Part shown: piece by piece, positions 42,209 through 50,385 of the stretch
Position numbering within the stretch: the stretch's first letter is position 1
Layout of the letters: the number at the start of each line of letters is the position of its first letter
NCBI RefSeq assembly: GCF_019104745.1
Contig: NZ_JAHRWL010000001.1
Span: 434,001 to 498,000 of the forward strand
Origin: Thalassococcus arenae
GTDB lineage: Bacteria > Pseudomonadota > Alphaproteobacteria > Rhodobacterales > Rhodobacteraceae
DNA: 64,000 nucleotides
Reading direction: 5' to 3'
Translations under genes and position numbers: made by a program
The notes under the pieces: model-generated
Databases searched by the model: none
What the model was told of the DNA's origin: nothing
What the model saw: only the letters and a program-made list of their open reading frames with translations

Positions 42209-43611
42209 TGACCAAGATCCTCATCGGACCGCAGATTCGCCAGATCCGCAGCCGTCATGGCGAAACACAGGCCCAGATGGCGCGGCGGCTGGGTGTCAGC
42301 GCGGCTTACGTGAACCTGCTCGAACACAACCAGCGCAGCCTGTCCGTCGCCGTCCTGATGGCGTTGTCCGAAGAATACGGCATCGACATCAAGGACCTGG
42401 TGACGGACGGGGAAACCTCCAGGCTGGCGGACCTGCGCGCCGCGACCCGCGATCCGATCTTTGCCGGCGACGGGCCGGACCTGCCGCAATTGCGTGCTGC
42501 GCTGGACCACGCGCCGGGCCTGGTGGAACAGTTCCTGCAACTGCACCAAAACCACCGCGGCCTGCTGGACCGTTTGAAACGTGCATCGGACGGGCAGCTG
42601 CCGCCGGTCTTCAACGTCTCGCCGGAAACCGCCATCCACGATTTCTTTCGCGATCGCGGCAACCACTTTGCGCGGCTGGAACAGCAGGCCGAAGACCTGC
42701 GCGCCCGCATCGGCGGGACGTCCGACGACATGTACGCGCTGCTCAAGCGGCAGTTGCGGCTGAACCACGGGGTGCAGACCGAATTGCGCCGCATCACCGA
42801 CATGCCTGACGCCTTGCGCCTGTTCGACGATGGCCGCCGCGTCGTCGGGCTGTCCGAGGCGCTGGACCACCCCAACCGCGTCTTTCAGCTGGCGCATGTT
42901 CTGGGCTTGCTGGAAGCCGCCGAAACCGTCGACGGTCTGGTCGCCGAAAGCCGGCTGGACACCGAAGCAGGCAAAGCCCGGCTGCGTGTCGAACTGACGA
43001 ATTACTTCGCCGCGGCGCTGCTGATGCCTTATGACGCGATGCACGATCTCGCCGAAGCGACGCGCTACGACATCGACCGGATCGCCGCCGGTTTCGGCGT
43101 GAGCTTCGAACAGGTCTGCCACCGCCTGACCACGCTGACCCGCGACGGCAAGCGCGGTGTTCCGTTCTTCTTTCTGCGCGTCGACCGGGCCGGCAACGTG
43201 ACCAAGCGTTTCAACGCCACGGCCTTTACGCTGGCCGAAGAGGGCGGCGCCTGCCCGGTCTGGGACATCCACGGTGCCTTCAGCGTGCCGGGCATGATCG
43301 TGCCGCAATGCGTGGAACTGCCCGAGGGCGGCCGGTTCTTCACGATCAGCCGGACATCGGACCGGCCGGGCTTCGGCCCGCGGCAACGCGACAGACGGCT
43401 GGTCGTCGCCATCGGGTGCGAAATCAGCCATGCCGACCGGGTCGGGTACGCGCGGCGGTTCAACCTTGCCGACAAATCCCTGTTCAGTCCAATCGGCATC
43501 AACTGCCATGTCTGTCCCCGCCAGGCCTGTTCTCAGCGCGCGCACCAGCCGCTGCACATGAGCCTGCCGATCGATACCAAGCGCCGCGGCCAGACACGCT
43601 ACGAAAGCTGA
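42208..43611 (+). CDS. ScfR/RamB-type regulator of short-chain acyl metabolism
   Basis: This is a 467-residue XRE-family regulator. Residues 5-63 are the helix-turn-helix (IRQIRSRHGETQAQMARRLG, then YVNLLEHNQRSLSVAVLM). The middle resembles the IrrE/ImmA-like peptidase fold (YFAAALLMPYDAMHDLAEATR) but without an HExxH motif. The C-terminal DUF2083 domain has the conserved cysteines of CHVCPRQACSQRAHQP. Such proteins (RamB, PccR, ScfR) sense acyl-CoAs and control propionate, acetate or glyoxylate-cycle genes. It diverges from the tct-ligase operon, which might be a target. No ribosome site precedes the ATG. Confidence 0.85.
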   Translation: MTKILIGPQIRQIRSRHGETQAQMARRLGVSAAYVNLLEHNQRSLSVAVLMALSEEYGIDIKDLVTDGETSRLADLRAATRDPIFAGDGPDLPQLRAALDHAPGLVEQFLQLHQNHRGLLDRLKRASDGQLPPVFNVSPETAIHDFFRDRGNHFARLEQQAEDLRARIGGTSDDMYALLKRQLRLNHGVQTELRRITDMPDALRLFDDGRRVVGLSEALDHPNRVFQLAHVLGLLEAAETVDGLVAESRLDTEAGKARLRVELTNYFAAALLMPYDAMHDLAEATRYDIDRIAAGFGVSFEQVCHRLTTLTRDGKRGVPFFFLRVDRAGNVTKRFNATAFTLAEEGGACPVWDIHGAFSVPGMIVPQCVELPEGGRFFTISRTSDRPGFGPRQRDRRLVVAIGCEISHADRVGYARRFNLADKSLFSPIGINCHVCPRQACSQRAHQPLHMSLPIDTKRRGQTRYES

Positions 43612-43714
43612 GCGCGGCGCACGAAATTCGGAACGGTTTGTTAAAGGTGCGTGCGTATGCCTGTTGCGCGGTCCGGCTCGCGGCCGCCGTGACATCAGCA
43701 ACGCACGGAAACCC

Positions 43715-43999
43715 ATGTCCGAAGCGCATCATCATTGCCTGGCGCCGACCCGCGCGCGCAGCGGGATGGACCCGCTGCTACCCTTTCTGGATTCGGCGCT
43801 GGCCGCGCCGGTGACGATCTCGGCCCGCGACGTGCAGCGGATCGACTCGGTTCGCCTGCATATCCTGCTTTCGGCACAAAAAAGATGGGCCCGCGACGGC
43901 CAACCGTTCCGGATCGTCGACATGACCCCGACGTTCCGCATCGGGCTGGAACGGCTCGGCGTGCCGGCCGATCAATTCGACAAGGACGCACAGCAATGA
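43715..43999 (+). CDS. STAS-domain protein of the chemotaxis operon
   Basis: This is a 94-residue STAS-like protein. The core PVTISARDVQRIDSVRLHILLSAQK resembles the conserved strand-helix of anti-sigma antagonists, with Ser in DSVRL at the usual phospho-site position. FRIVDMTPTFRIGLERLG is the last helix-strand. The start at 43715 follows GGAAA. The stop overlaps the next gene (ATGA). STAS proteins open several alphaproteobacterial che operons. Its partner kinase is not seen. Confidence 0.7.
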   Translation: MSEAHHHCLAPTRARSGMDPLLPFLDSALAAPVTISARDVQRIDSVRLHILLSAQKRWARDGQPFRIVDMTPTFRIGLERLGVPADQFDKDAQQ

Positions 44000-44370
44000 C
44001 GACAACCGTTCTCGCCATCGACGATTCCCGGACCATCCGGAACCTCTTGCGGGTGTCTCTGGAAGGCGCGGGGTTCGCCTATTTCGCGGCTGCCGATGGT
44101 GCCGAAGGCGTGGCCATGTTCGCCGAGGTCGAACCGGATGTCGTCATCACCGACATCAACATGCCGGTCATGGATGGCTATGGCGTGATCGACAGCCTGC
44201 GCAACGGGCCGCATGCCACGACCGTCCCGATCATCGTGCTCACGACCGAAAGCTCTGACGACCTCAAGATGCGCGCCCGCGACGCCGGTGCGACGGGGTG
44301 GATCGTGAAACCGTTCGAAGACGCCGCGCTGGTGTCGGTCCTGCGCCGCGTGACGGGGCACGCGTCGTAG
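43996..44370 (+). CDS. cheY: Chemotaxis response regulator CheY (first copy)
   Basis: This is a 124-residue single receiver domain. The acidic pair D9-D10 (LAIDDSRTIR), phospho-acceptor D53 (VVITDINMPVMDG), the threonine in VLTTES and the lysine in WIVKPFEDA are all in place. It overlaps the STAS gene start-stop and precedes cheA by one base. It would carry the CheA signal to a motor or act as a phosphate sink. Confidence 0.93.
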   Translation: MTTTVLAIDDSRTIRNLLRVSLEGAGFAYFAAADGAEGVAMFAEVEPDVVITDINMPVMDGYGVIDSLRNGPHATTVPIIVLTTESSDDLKMRARDAGATGWIVKPFEDAALVSVLRRVTGHAS

Positions 44371-44371
44371 C

Positions 44372-46456
44372 ATGTCGGGATCGATCCGCGATACCTTTTT
44401 CGAGGAGTGCGAGGAACTGCTCGAGGCTTTGGTCGAAGGGCTGGCCACGCTGGAGCAGGCAGACGCCGACCCCGAGACCGTGAACGCCGTCTTTCGCGCC
44501 GTGCATTCGATCAAGGGTGGCGCCGGCGCCTTCGGTCTGGACCCGCTGGTCGGGTTCGCGCACAAGTTCGAAACCGTCCTGGACCGGATCCGGGATCAGC
44601 ATCTCGAAATCGACGACACGCTGATGCGCCTGTTGCACCGTGCCGGCGATGTCTTGGCCGATCATGTCGAAGCCGCGCGCGACGGTATCGAACCGAACGA
44701 CGACGCCCACGGCCCGGTCCTGCGCGAGCTTGACGGCTATCTCGACGCCGAAGAGGAAGAGGCGTTTTCCTTCGACGCCGTATCGATCGGTTTCGACGCG
44801 GCCCCGATCGACGCACAGGCGGACCGCACCGAATACGCAATCCGGTTTTCCCCGCAGCCGGCGCTTTTCGCCAACGGCCACGAACCACTGCTGCTTTTCG
44901 ACGCGCTGGCCGAACTGGGCGAGATCGAGGTCAGCCTGGATATCGACGCCATCCCGGAATTCACCTCATCCGCATCCGCCGATCCGACGCTCGACTGGAC
45001 GATCACGCTGCGCAGTTGCGAAACCGAAACCGACGTTCAGGCGATCTTCGAATTCGTCGATTCGCTGTGCCGCCTGGAAATAACATCCCTGCCGATCGGT
45101 ACGACATCACCGTCCGTGCCGCATCTGCCGGACCCGCAGACCGCTGCCGGCCCGGCGGAGGGCCCGAGCGCGGCAACACCGGGCGCCTGCGAAGGCGACG
45201 CTCCTGCGAAAAGCCGCGAGATTCGTGGGCCGAAACCCACCCTTCGTGTCGATCTCGAACGGGTCGATCGGCTGATCAATACGGTCGGCGAACTGATCAT
45301 CAACCAGGCGATGATCTCGCAACGGATCGAGGAACTGGGGCTTCCGGCCGCGCACCAGGTCTTCAACGATCTCGAAGACTACGGGATGCTCGCCCGCGAT
45401 ATCCAGGAAGGCGTCATGGCGATCCGTGCGCAACCGGTGAAACCGCTGTTCCAGCGAATGTCACGGATCGTGCGCGAAGCATCGCAGGCTACGGGCAAAC
45501 AGGCGCGTCTTGTGACCGAAGGGGACAACACAGAGGTCGACAAGACCGTGATCGAGCGGCTTGCCGATCCCCTGACCCATATGATCCGCAACGCGGTGGA
45601 CCATGGTCTTGAAGACCCGGCGCGGCGCGTCGAAGCGGGCAAGGACCCGACCGGGACCATCCGGCTTTCGGCATCGCACCGGTCCGGAAGCGTGGTCATC
45701 CAGGTCGCCGATGACGGGGCCGGGCTGGACCGCGAAAGGATCCTGGCCAAGGCCCGCAACAAGGGGTTGGTTTCTTCCGAGGCGGACCTGGCCGACCAAG
45801 AGATCGACAACCTGCTGTTCCTGCCCGGTTTTTCCACCGCCGCCGAGGTTTCGAACCTGTCCGGCCGCGGCGTCGGCATGGACGTCGTCAAGAACGCCGT
45901 GACGGCGCTTGGCGGACGGATCGCAATCGATTCGACGTATGGCGGCGGGACGGTGTTCACCATCTCGCTTCCGCTGACGCTGGCGGTGATGGATGGTTTT
46001 GTCGTCACCGTCGCGGGGCAAACGATGGTCGTCCCGATCACCTCGATCCTCGAAACCATACGCCCGACGGCCGACGACCTTCACAGGCTCGGCCCCGACG
46101 GCGAGGTCATCGCAGTTCGCGGCAATTACGTGCCGGTCGTCGATGTCGCGGCGTCGCTTGGTCTGAGCCCCGCCGGGGATTGCCCGGACCCGGCGATCCT
46201 GCTGCTGGTCGCGAGCGAACGGCACGGCCTGACGGCACTGCGGGTCGACGCGATCCACGATCAGCGACAGGTCGTGATCAAGAGCCTCGAAAGCAATTTC
46301 TGCGCCATCCGGGGGGTCTCGGCGGCGACGATACTGGGCGACGGCAAGATCGCCCTGATCCTCGATACCGACATCCTCGCGGAGCCGCAGAGCGCTGTCC
46401 GCGAGACGCCCTCCAACCCCGAGCCCGTGTCCAGAAGGGAGCTACGACATGCTTGA
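44372..46456 (+). CDS. cheA: Chemotaxis histidine kinase CheA
   Basis: This is a 694-residue kinase. The HPt domain carries H45 in FRAVHSIKGGAGAFG. A less conserved P2 region follows (residues ~130-280). Then come the dimerisation domain (LRVDLERVDRLINTVGELIINQAM), the ATPase N box (LTHMIRNAVDHGLEDPARR), G1 (VADDGAGLD), G2 (NLSGRGVGMDVVKNAV) and the C-terminal CheW-like domain (VVPITSILETIRPT to the end). It couples receptor state to CheY and CheB. It overlaps cheW by eight bases. Confidence 0.96.
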   Translation: MSGSIRDTFFEECEELLEALVEGLATLEQADADPETVNAVFRAVHSIKGGAGAFGLDPLVGFAHKFETVLDRIRDQHLEIDDTLMRLLHRAGDVLADHVEAARDGIEPNDDAHGPVLRELDGYLDAEEEEAFSFDAVSIGFDAAPIDAQADRTEYAIRFSPQPALFANGHEPLLLFDALAELGEIEVSLDIDAIPEFTSSASADPTLDWTITLRSCETETDVQAIFEFVDSLCRLEITSLPIGTTSPSVPHLPDPQTAAGPAEGPSAATPGACEGDAPAKSREIRGPKPTLRVDLERVDRLINTVGELIINQAMISQRIEELGLPAAHQVFNDLEDYGMLARDIQEGVMAIRAQPVKPLFQRMSRIVREASQATGKQARLVTEGDNTEVDKTVIERLADPLTHMIRNAVDHGLEDPARRVEAGKDPTGTIRLSASHRSGSVVIQVADDGAGLDRERILAKARNKGLVSSEADLADQEIDNLLFLPGFSTAAEVSNLSGRGVGMDVVKNAVTALGGRIAIDSTYGGGTVFTISLPLTLAVMDGFVVTVAGQTMVVPITSILETIRPTADDLHRLGPDGEVIAVRGNYVPVVDVAASLGLSPAGDCPDPAILLLVASERHGLTALRVDAIHDQRQVVIKSLESNFCAIRGVSAATILGDGKIALILDTDILAEPQSAVRETPSNPEPVSRRELRHA

Positions 46457-46913
46457 TATCCGCAAATCCGAGATGGACAGCCAGTTCGAATTCATCACCT
46501 TTTCGGCCGGTGGACAGAGCTTTTGCCTCGAGATCACGCAGATCCGGGAAATCCGGCGCTGGACTCCGGTGACGGCCCTGCCTCATACCGGCGACGATGT
46601 GCTGGGCGTGATGAACCTGCGCGGGGCGGTGATCCCCATCTTCGACCTGTCCGCACGTTTCGGCCTGGGACGCACCGCCGAGAACGAAAGAAACGTGGTG
46701 ATCGTGGCGGCCAGCCACGAATCCACTTTCGGCCTGCTGGTCGAATCCGTCTCGGAAATCCTCGCGGTCGCAAACGAAGACATCCAGGAAACCCCGGACA
46801 TCCAGTCCGACGCGACCAAGCAGAGCATACAGGGCGTCATCGCTGTAGACGGCGCAATGGTGCGCGTCATCAACCTGGACGCTGTCCTGCGCAGCGTCGG
46901 GGCTGTTGCGTGA
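46449..46913 (+). CDS. cheW: Chemotaxis coupling protein CheW
   Basis: This is a 154-residue adaptor between receptors and CheA. FEFITFSAGGQSFCLEITQIREI, TGDDVLGVMNLRGAVIPIFDL and NVVIVAASHESTFGLLVESVSEIL are the standard CheW strands. It overlaps cheA and cheR at its two ends, showing tight translational coupling within the operon. Confidence 0.95.
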   Translation: MLDIRKSEMDSQFEFITFSAGGQSFCLEITQIREIRRWTPVTALPHTGDDVLGVMNLRGAVIPIFDLSARFGLGRTAENERNVVIVAASHESTFGLLVESVSEILAVANEDIQETPDIQSDATKQSIQGVIAVDGAMVRVINLDAVLRSVGAVA

Positions 46914-47803
46914 CGGTCATGGTGCACCCGCCCGTCCCGCCGGATATCCCGTTCAGCGACGCGGATTTCCGGGCGCTGGCCAGCTTTGCCCGGGAGCATT
47001 TCGGCCTGAGCCTGTCGGACAGCAAGAAACCGCTTGTTCATGCGCGGATCCAGAAGCGGCTGAGAGCGCGCTCCGCCAAGGATTTCTCGCAATACATGCG
47101 CCTGGTGCAGGACACCGAAGGCGGGGATGAACGCGATGCGCTGATTTCCGCGCTGACCACCAACGTCACGAACTTCTTTCGCGAAGCCCACCATTTCGAC
47201 GCCCTGCGTACCGAACTGGCCCCGGTCTTGCGGCAGAAAGCCAAGCGCGGCGAACGGATCCGGCTTTGGTCCGCCGGTTGTTCGACCGGGCAAGAGCCGT
47301 TTTCCATGGCGATGGCGCTGCTGGAGGTTCTGCCGGAAACGGCGGCACGCGATATCCGCATCCTGGCCACCGATCTTGACCGTGCCGTCGTCGAAAGGGG
47401 GGCGACGGGGCGGTTTTCGGCGCAGGACATCGCGGCGATCCCGGAATCGATGCGCGCCAGATGGCTGCGCCCGGTTACCGACATAGCGAACATGTCCGAG
47501 ATCGCGGAACCGATACGCCGGATCGTCCGTTTCGCGGTGCTCAACCTGGTCGAGGACTGGCCGTTCGAAGGCCCGTTCGATGCCATTTTCTGCCGCAACG
47601 TGGCGATCTATTTCGACCAGCACACCCAGCAGACCCTTTGGAAACGGATGGCCGACAAGCTCGCTCCGGGCGGTTTGCTGTGCATCGGTCATTCCGAACG
47701 CGTCACAGGTCCTGGTCTGGGACAGCTGACCAGCGTCGGTGTCACCACGTATCGCAAGGACCGCGGGAACCGAACCGAGCCGACAGGGAGGGGCGAGACA
47801 TGA
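46910..47803 (+). CDS. cheR: Chemoreceptor methyltransferase CheR
   Basis: This is a 297-residue SAM-dependent glutamate methyltransferase that methylates receptors. The N-terminal helical domain (FRALASFAREHFGLSLSDSKKPLV) is followed by LTTNVTNFFREAHHFD, the SAM site LWSAGCSTGQEPFSMAM and FDAIFCRNVAIYFDQ. It starts with a GTG overlapping the cheW stop (an ATG three codons later is the alternative), and its stop overlaps the next cheY. Confidence 0.94.
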   Translation: MTVMVHPPVPPDIPFSDADFRALASFAREHFGLSLSDSKKPLVHARIQKRLRARSAKDFSQYMRLVQDTEGGDERDALISALTTNVTNFFREAHHFDALRTELAPVLRQKAKRGERIRLWSAGCSTGQEPFSMAMALLEVLPETAARDIRILATDLDRAVVERGATGRFSAQDIAAIPESMRARWLRPVTDIANMSEIAEPIRRIVRFAVLNLVEDWPFEGPFDAIFCRNVAIYFDQHTQQTLWKRMADKLAPGGLLCIGHSERVTGPGLGQLTSVGVTTYRKDRGNRTEPTGRGET

Positions 47804-48186
47804 GCTTGAAGAACCAGTTGCGCGTGATGGTCGTCGACGACATGGCCACGAGCCGGGGTCTGATCACCCAATCGCTGGATGACATCGGCATCAAGAACTA
47901 CGTCACGGAAAACGACGGCCACAAGGCGCTGGCGCGTCTCGCCGGCAGTCCGGTGCACCTGGTGCTGTCCGACTTCAACATGCCCGGCATGGATGGCCTT
48001 GGACTGCTGAAAGCGGTGCGCAGCAATCCTGCGACGCAACGGATCGGGTTCATCCTCGTGACCGGAAAGCCCACGCCCGAGATGGTCGCGCAGGCCAAGC
48101 AACTTGGCCTCAACAACATGATCAAGAAACCATTCACTTCGGCCTCGATGAAAGCCTGCCTGGAAAGCGTGGTGGGGCGGCTGTGA
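47800..48186 (+). CDS. cheY: Chemotaxis response regulator CheY (second copy)
   Basis: This is a 128-residue receiver domain with acidic pair D13-D14 (VMVVDDMATSRG), phospho-acceptor D58 in LVLSDFNMPGMDG, TG in ILVTGKPT and lysine in MIKKPFT. GGGAGGGG precedes the ATG. Two CheYs in one operon are common in alphaproteobacteria, where one drives the motor and one drains phosphate. This one has the more typical motor-type phospho-site. Confidence 0.93.
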   Translation: MSLKNQLRVMVVDDMATSRGLITQSLDDIGIKNYVTENDGHKALARLAGSPVHLVLSDFNMPGMDGLGLLKAVRSNPATQRIGFILVTGKPTPEMVAQAKQLGLNNMIKKPFTSASMKACLESVVGRL

Positions 48187-48590
48187 CGACAAGACCCCAC
48201 GGACACGAGATCGCCATGTCGCAGGCCATTCGACTGGTTTCATCCGAGTTGCTGACAATGGCCCATCGCCTTGGCCGCGTGGAACACGGGATCGAACACC
48301 TGTTCGATGACCGCGACGTACCACCGGAACCCGCGGCCCTGGTCGCCCTGCAGGAAATCGACGTGCTCGCACAGTCGCTGATGGCGCTTGGGGATTACCT
48401 TGACCGACTGGCCAACTCGGTTCCCGACGGCGCAGCGAACAGCGTCGGTGCCGCATTGGCGCGGATGCCGTTGCGCGGGTTGGCGCAACGGCTCTCGGGG
48501 TCGGACCCGGCGGTTTGCCGCGCCGGCCAGGTCGAAGTGTTCGAAGCGGCCGAACCGCCGTCGGCGGCCGCATCCTGCGACCGGGCGTGA
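48183..48590 (+). CDS. Unknown chemotaxis-operon protein
   Basis: This is a 135-residue, mainly helical soluble protein of no recognised family. It starts with GTG overlapping the cheY stop. The first ~70 residues are predicted helices (AIRLVSSELLTMAHRLGRVEHGIEHL and ALVALQEIDVLAQSLMALGDYLDRL); the tail is Ala/Pro-rich. No phosphatase motif of CheZ or CheX is evident. Position between cheY and cheB, and tight overlap, show it belongs to the pathway. Possible roles as a CheY-binding or phosphatase-like helper are inference only. Confidence 0.7.
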   Translation: MTTRPHGHEIAMSQAIRLVSSELLTMAHRLGRVEHGIEHLFDDRDVPPEPAALVALQEIDVLAQSLMALGDYLDRLANSVPDGAANSVGAALARMPLRGLAQRLSGSDPAVCRAGQVEVFEAAEPPSAAASCDRA

Positions 48591-48597
48591 TACCGCC

Positions 48598-49629
48598 GTG
48601 ATCACGCTGGTCATCGCCTGCCCCTTTCCCCTGCGCCTTCGGCAGCTTGTCACTGCCCTGCAAGGGCAACCGGATCTGCGTATCGTCGCCGCGCCGTCAG
48701 ATCTGATGTCCACCTTCGTGGCGGTCGAGGATCGCAAACCCCACGTGGTGATGATCGACCGGACGCTGGCCATGAAAGCGGAATTCGAGGTGATGCGCGG
48801 CCTGTTCGCCGTTCTCGATGTGCGATGGCTGGTGTTCGAAAGCGGTCTGGGTGAACCCGCGAAACGCCCCGCCATGCCCGGGCCCACAGCCGGGGCGGAC
48901 CTGTTCGAACTGGACGCAACCATGTCGGCCCGCGCGATCGTCGCGCAATTGCGCAGCGTCGCGCGGGTATCGCGCCACACCGGCCGTTCCAGGCCCGCGG
49001 GCGAGCCCGATCATTCCAGCCGCCGCGACGTCCCCGGTGTTCCGATCCTGATCGGCGCGTCGACCGGCGGGGTCGAGGCCTTGATCCACGTGCTTTCCAA
49101 TTTCGGGCCGGATTGCCCTCCGACCCTGGTCGTGCAGCACACCGGCTGCGGTTTCGGAACCAGCCTGGCGGATTTGCTGGACCGCCATTGCGGTGCATCG
49201 GTTCGGCTGGCGGACCACCGACAATGCATCCCAAGCGGCGTTGTCATCATTGCCGCCGGAACCGACGCGCATCTGGTCATGGAACGCTGCTGTCCGGTCG
49301 AGGCCGCGCTGGCCGGCGATGCGCCCCGGTCGGGCCACCGGCCATCGGTCGACTGCCTGTTCCTTTCGGCTGTGCGGTTTGCGCCGAACATATGCGCCGC
49401 GCTTCTCACCGGTATGGGCAAAGATGGCGCCGCCGGGCTTCTTGCCCTGAAACAGGCCGGCGCCGCGACCATCGCGCAGGACAAGGCAAGCAGCGTCGTA
49501 TTCGGAATGCCGGGCGCCGCCGTGTCGCTGGGCGCCGCCGATCGTGTCTTGCCGATCGAAAGCATCGGGCCCGCCTTGCTTGCGGAAAGCCATGCCCGTG
49601 CACAATCCAACGGACGGGCTTCGGCATGA
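48598..49629 (+). CDS. cheB: Chemotaxis methylesterase CheB with degenerate receiver domain
   Basis: This is a 343-residue protein that removes receptor methyl groups or deamidates glutamines. The C-terminal esterase holds Ser in LIGASTGGVEAL, His in LVVQHTGCGFGTSLAD and Asp in LLTGMGKDGAAGL. The N-terminal domain keeps a receiver-like phospho-site (VVMIDRTLAM) but lacks the usual DD acidic pair (VIACPFPLR instead), so normal Mg-dependent phosphorylation is doubtful. The start is GTG. The stop overlaps cheD. Confidence 0.9.
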   Translation: MITLVIACPFPLRLRQLVTALQGQPDLRIVAAPSDLMSTFVAVEDRKPHVVMIDRTLAMKAEFEVMRGLFAVLDVRWLVFESGLGEPAKRPAMPGPTAGADLFELDATMSARAIVAQLRSVARVSRHTGRSRPAGEPDHSSRRDVPGVPILIGASTGGVEALIHVLSNFGPDCPPTLVVQHTGCGFGTSLADLLDRHCGASVRLADHRQCIPSGVVIIAAGTDAHLVMERCCPVEAALAGDAPRSGHRPSVDCLFLSAVRFAPNICAALLTGMGKDGAAGLLALKQAGAATIAQDKASSVVFGMPGAAVSLGAADRVLPIESIGPALLAESHARAQSNGRASA

Positions 49630-50153
49630 TGGACGACATGCAGCAGGTGCGGACGATCATCCAGGGCGAATTCGCCGTGTCATCCTGCGCCGATCAGGTC
49701 TTCGCGACGGTCCTGGGGTCGTGCGTGGCAGTCTGCCTGACGGATCCGTCCAGAGGAATCGGTGGCATGAACCACTTTCTGTTGCCGGGTCGCCGGGCCA
49801 CCGACGGCCACGACATCCGCTATGGCGCCTATCTGATGGAGCTTCTGATCAACGGGTTGCTGAAGGCCGGTGCCTGCAAACGGGACATGAGGGCCAAGGT
49901 CTTTGGCGGCGCCTGGATGGGCGCCACCCCGACGGATATCGGCGCTGGAAACGTGGCCTTCGCACAAGAGTTCCTGGCCAGCGAGGGCATCCCGATCCTG
50001 TCCAGCAGCGTCGGCGGGACCAAGGGGCGGAAGATCCGGTTCTGGCCCGGCACCGGACGCGCGCAACAATCCCTGCTCGGCGACGCGTCCGGCTTGGCGG
50101 TGACGGAGGTTCCGACACGGCACAAGGCGGCGGCGTCGGTCACCTTGTTCTGA
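49626..50153 (+). CDS. cheD: Chemoreceptor glutamine deamidase CheD
   Basis: This is a 175-residue enzyme that deamidates receptor glutamines and often interacts with CheY-P or CheC. The catalytic cysteine is in TVLGSCVAVCLTD, the histidine in GIGGMNHFLLPG, and a threonine lies in the GGTKGRKIRFWPGTGR region. It is the last gene of the che operon. Its TGA stop is also the first three bases of a 14-base tandem repeat. Confidence 0.92.
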   Translation: MMDDMQQVRTIIQGEFAVSSCADQVFATVLGSCVAVCLTDPSRGIGGMNHFLLPGRRATDGHDIRYGAYLMELLINGLLKAGACKRDMRAKVFGGAWMGATPTDIGAGNVAFAQEFLASEGIPILSSSVGGTKGRKIRFWPGTGRAQQSLLGDASGLAVTEVPTRHKAAASVTLF

Positions 50154-50203
50154 CATCGGCGTTCTGACATCGGCGTTCTGACATCGGCGTTCTGACATCG
50201 GCG
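50151..50203 (+). repeat. 14-base tandem repeat at the cheD stop
   Basis: The unit TGACATCGGCGTTC is repeated three full times (50151-50192) and then for 11 more bases. The copies are identical. The first TGA is the cheD stop, so extra copies do not change the protein. The array is a likely place for replication slippage and copy-number variation. Confidence 0.9.
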
Positions 50204-50385
50204 CGTCACCGTGCGCCCGAGGCCCCCGGTTGCCCCGACATCCAAGACCCCCCGACCCCGCCGAAGACTGCAGCGCGACCATGCGCGTTCGACCATCGGG
50301 TGGGGCATCGATGCCGCGCGCAGGAAAACGCGCATGGGCAGCGCGGCTCACGCATGCTAAGCGCGGCATGCGAAAGGACATGAAC

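Noticed and set aside
50151-50203. CRISPR array
   Set aside because: The repeats are 14 bases, directly adjacent with no spacers; it is a simple tandem repeat.
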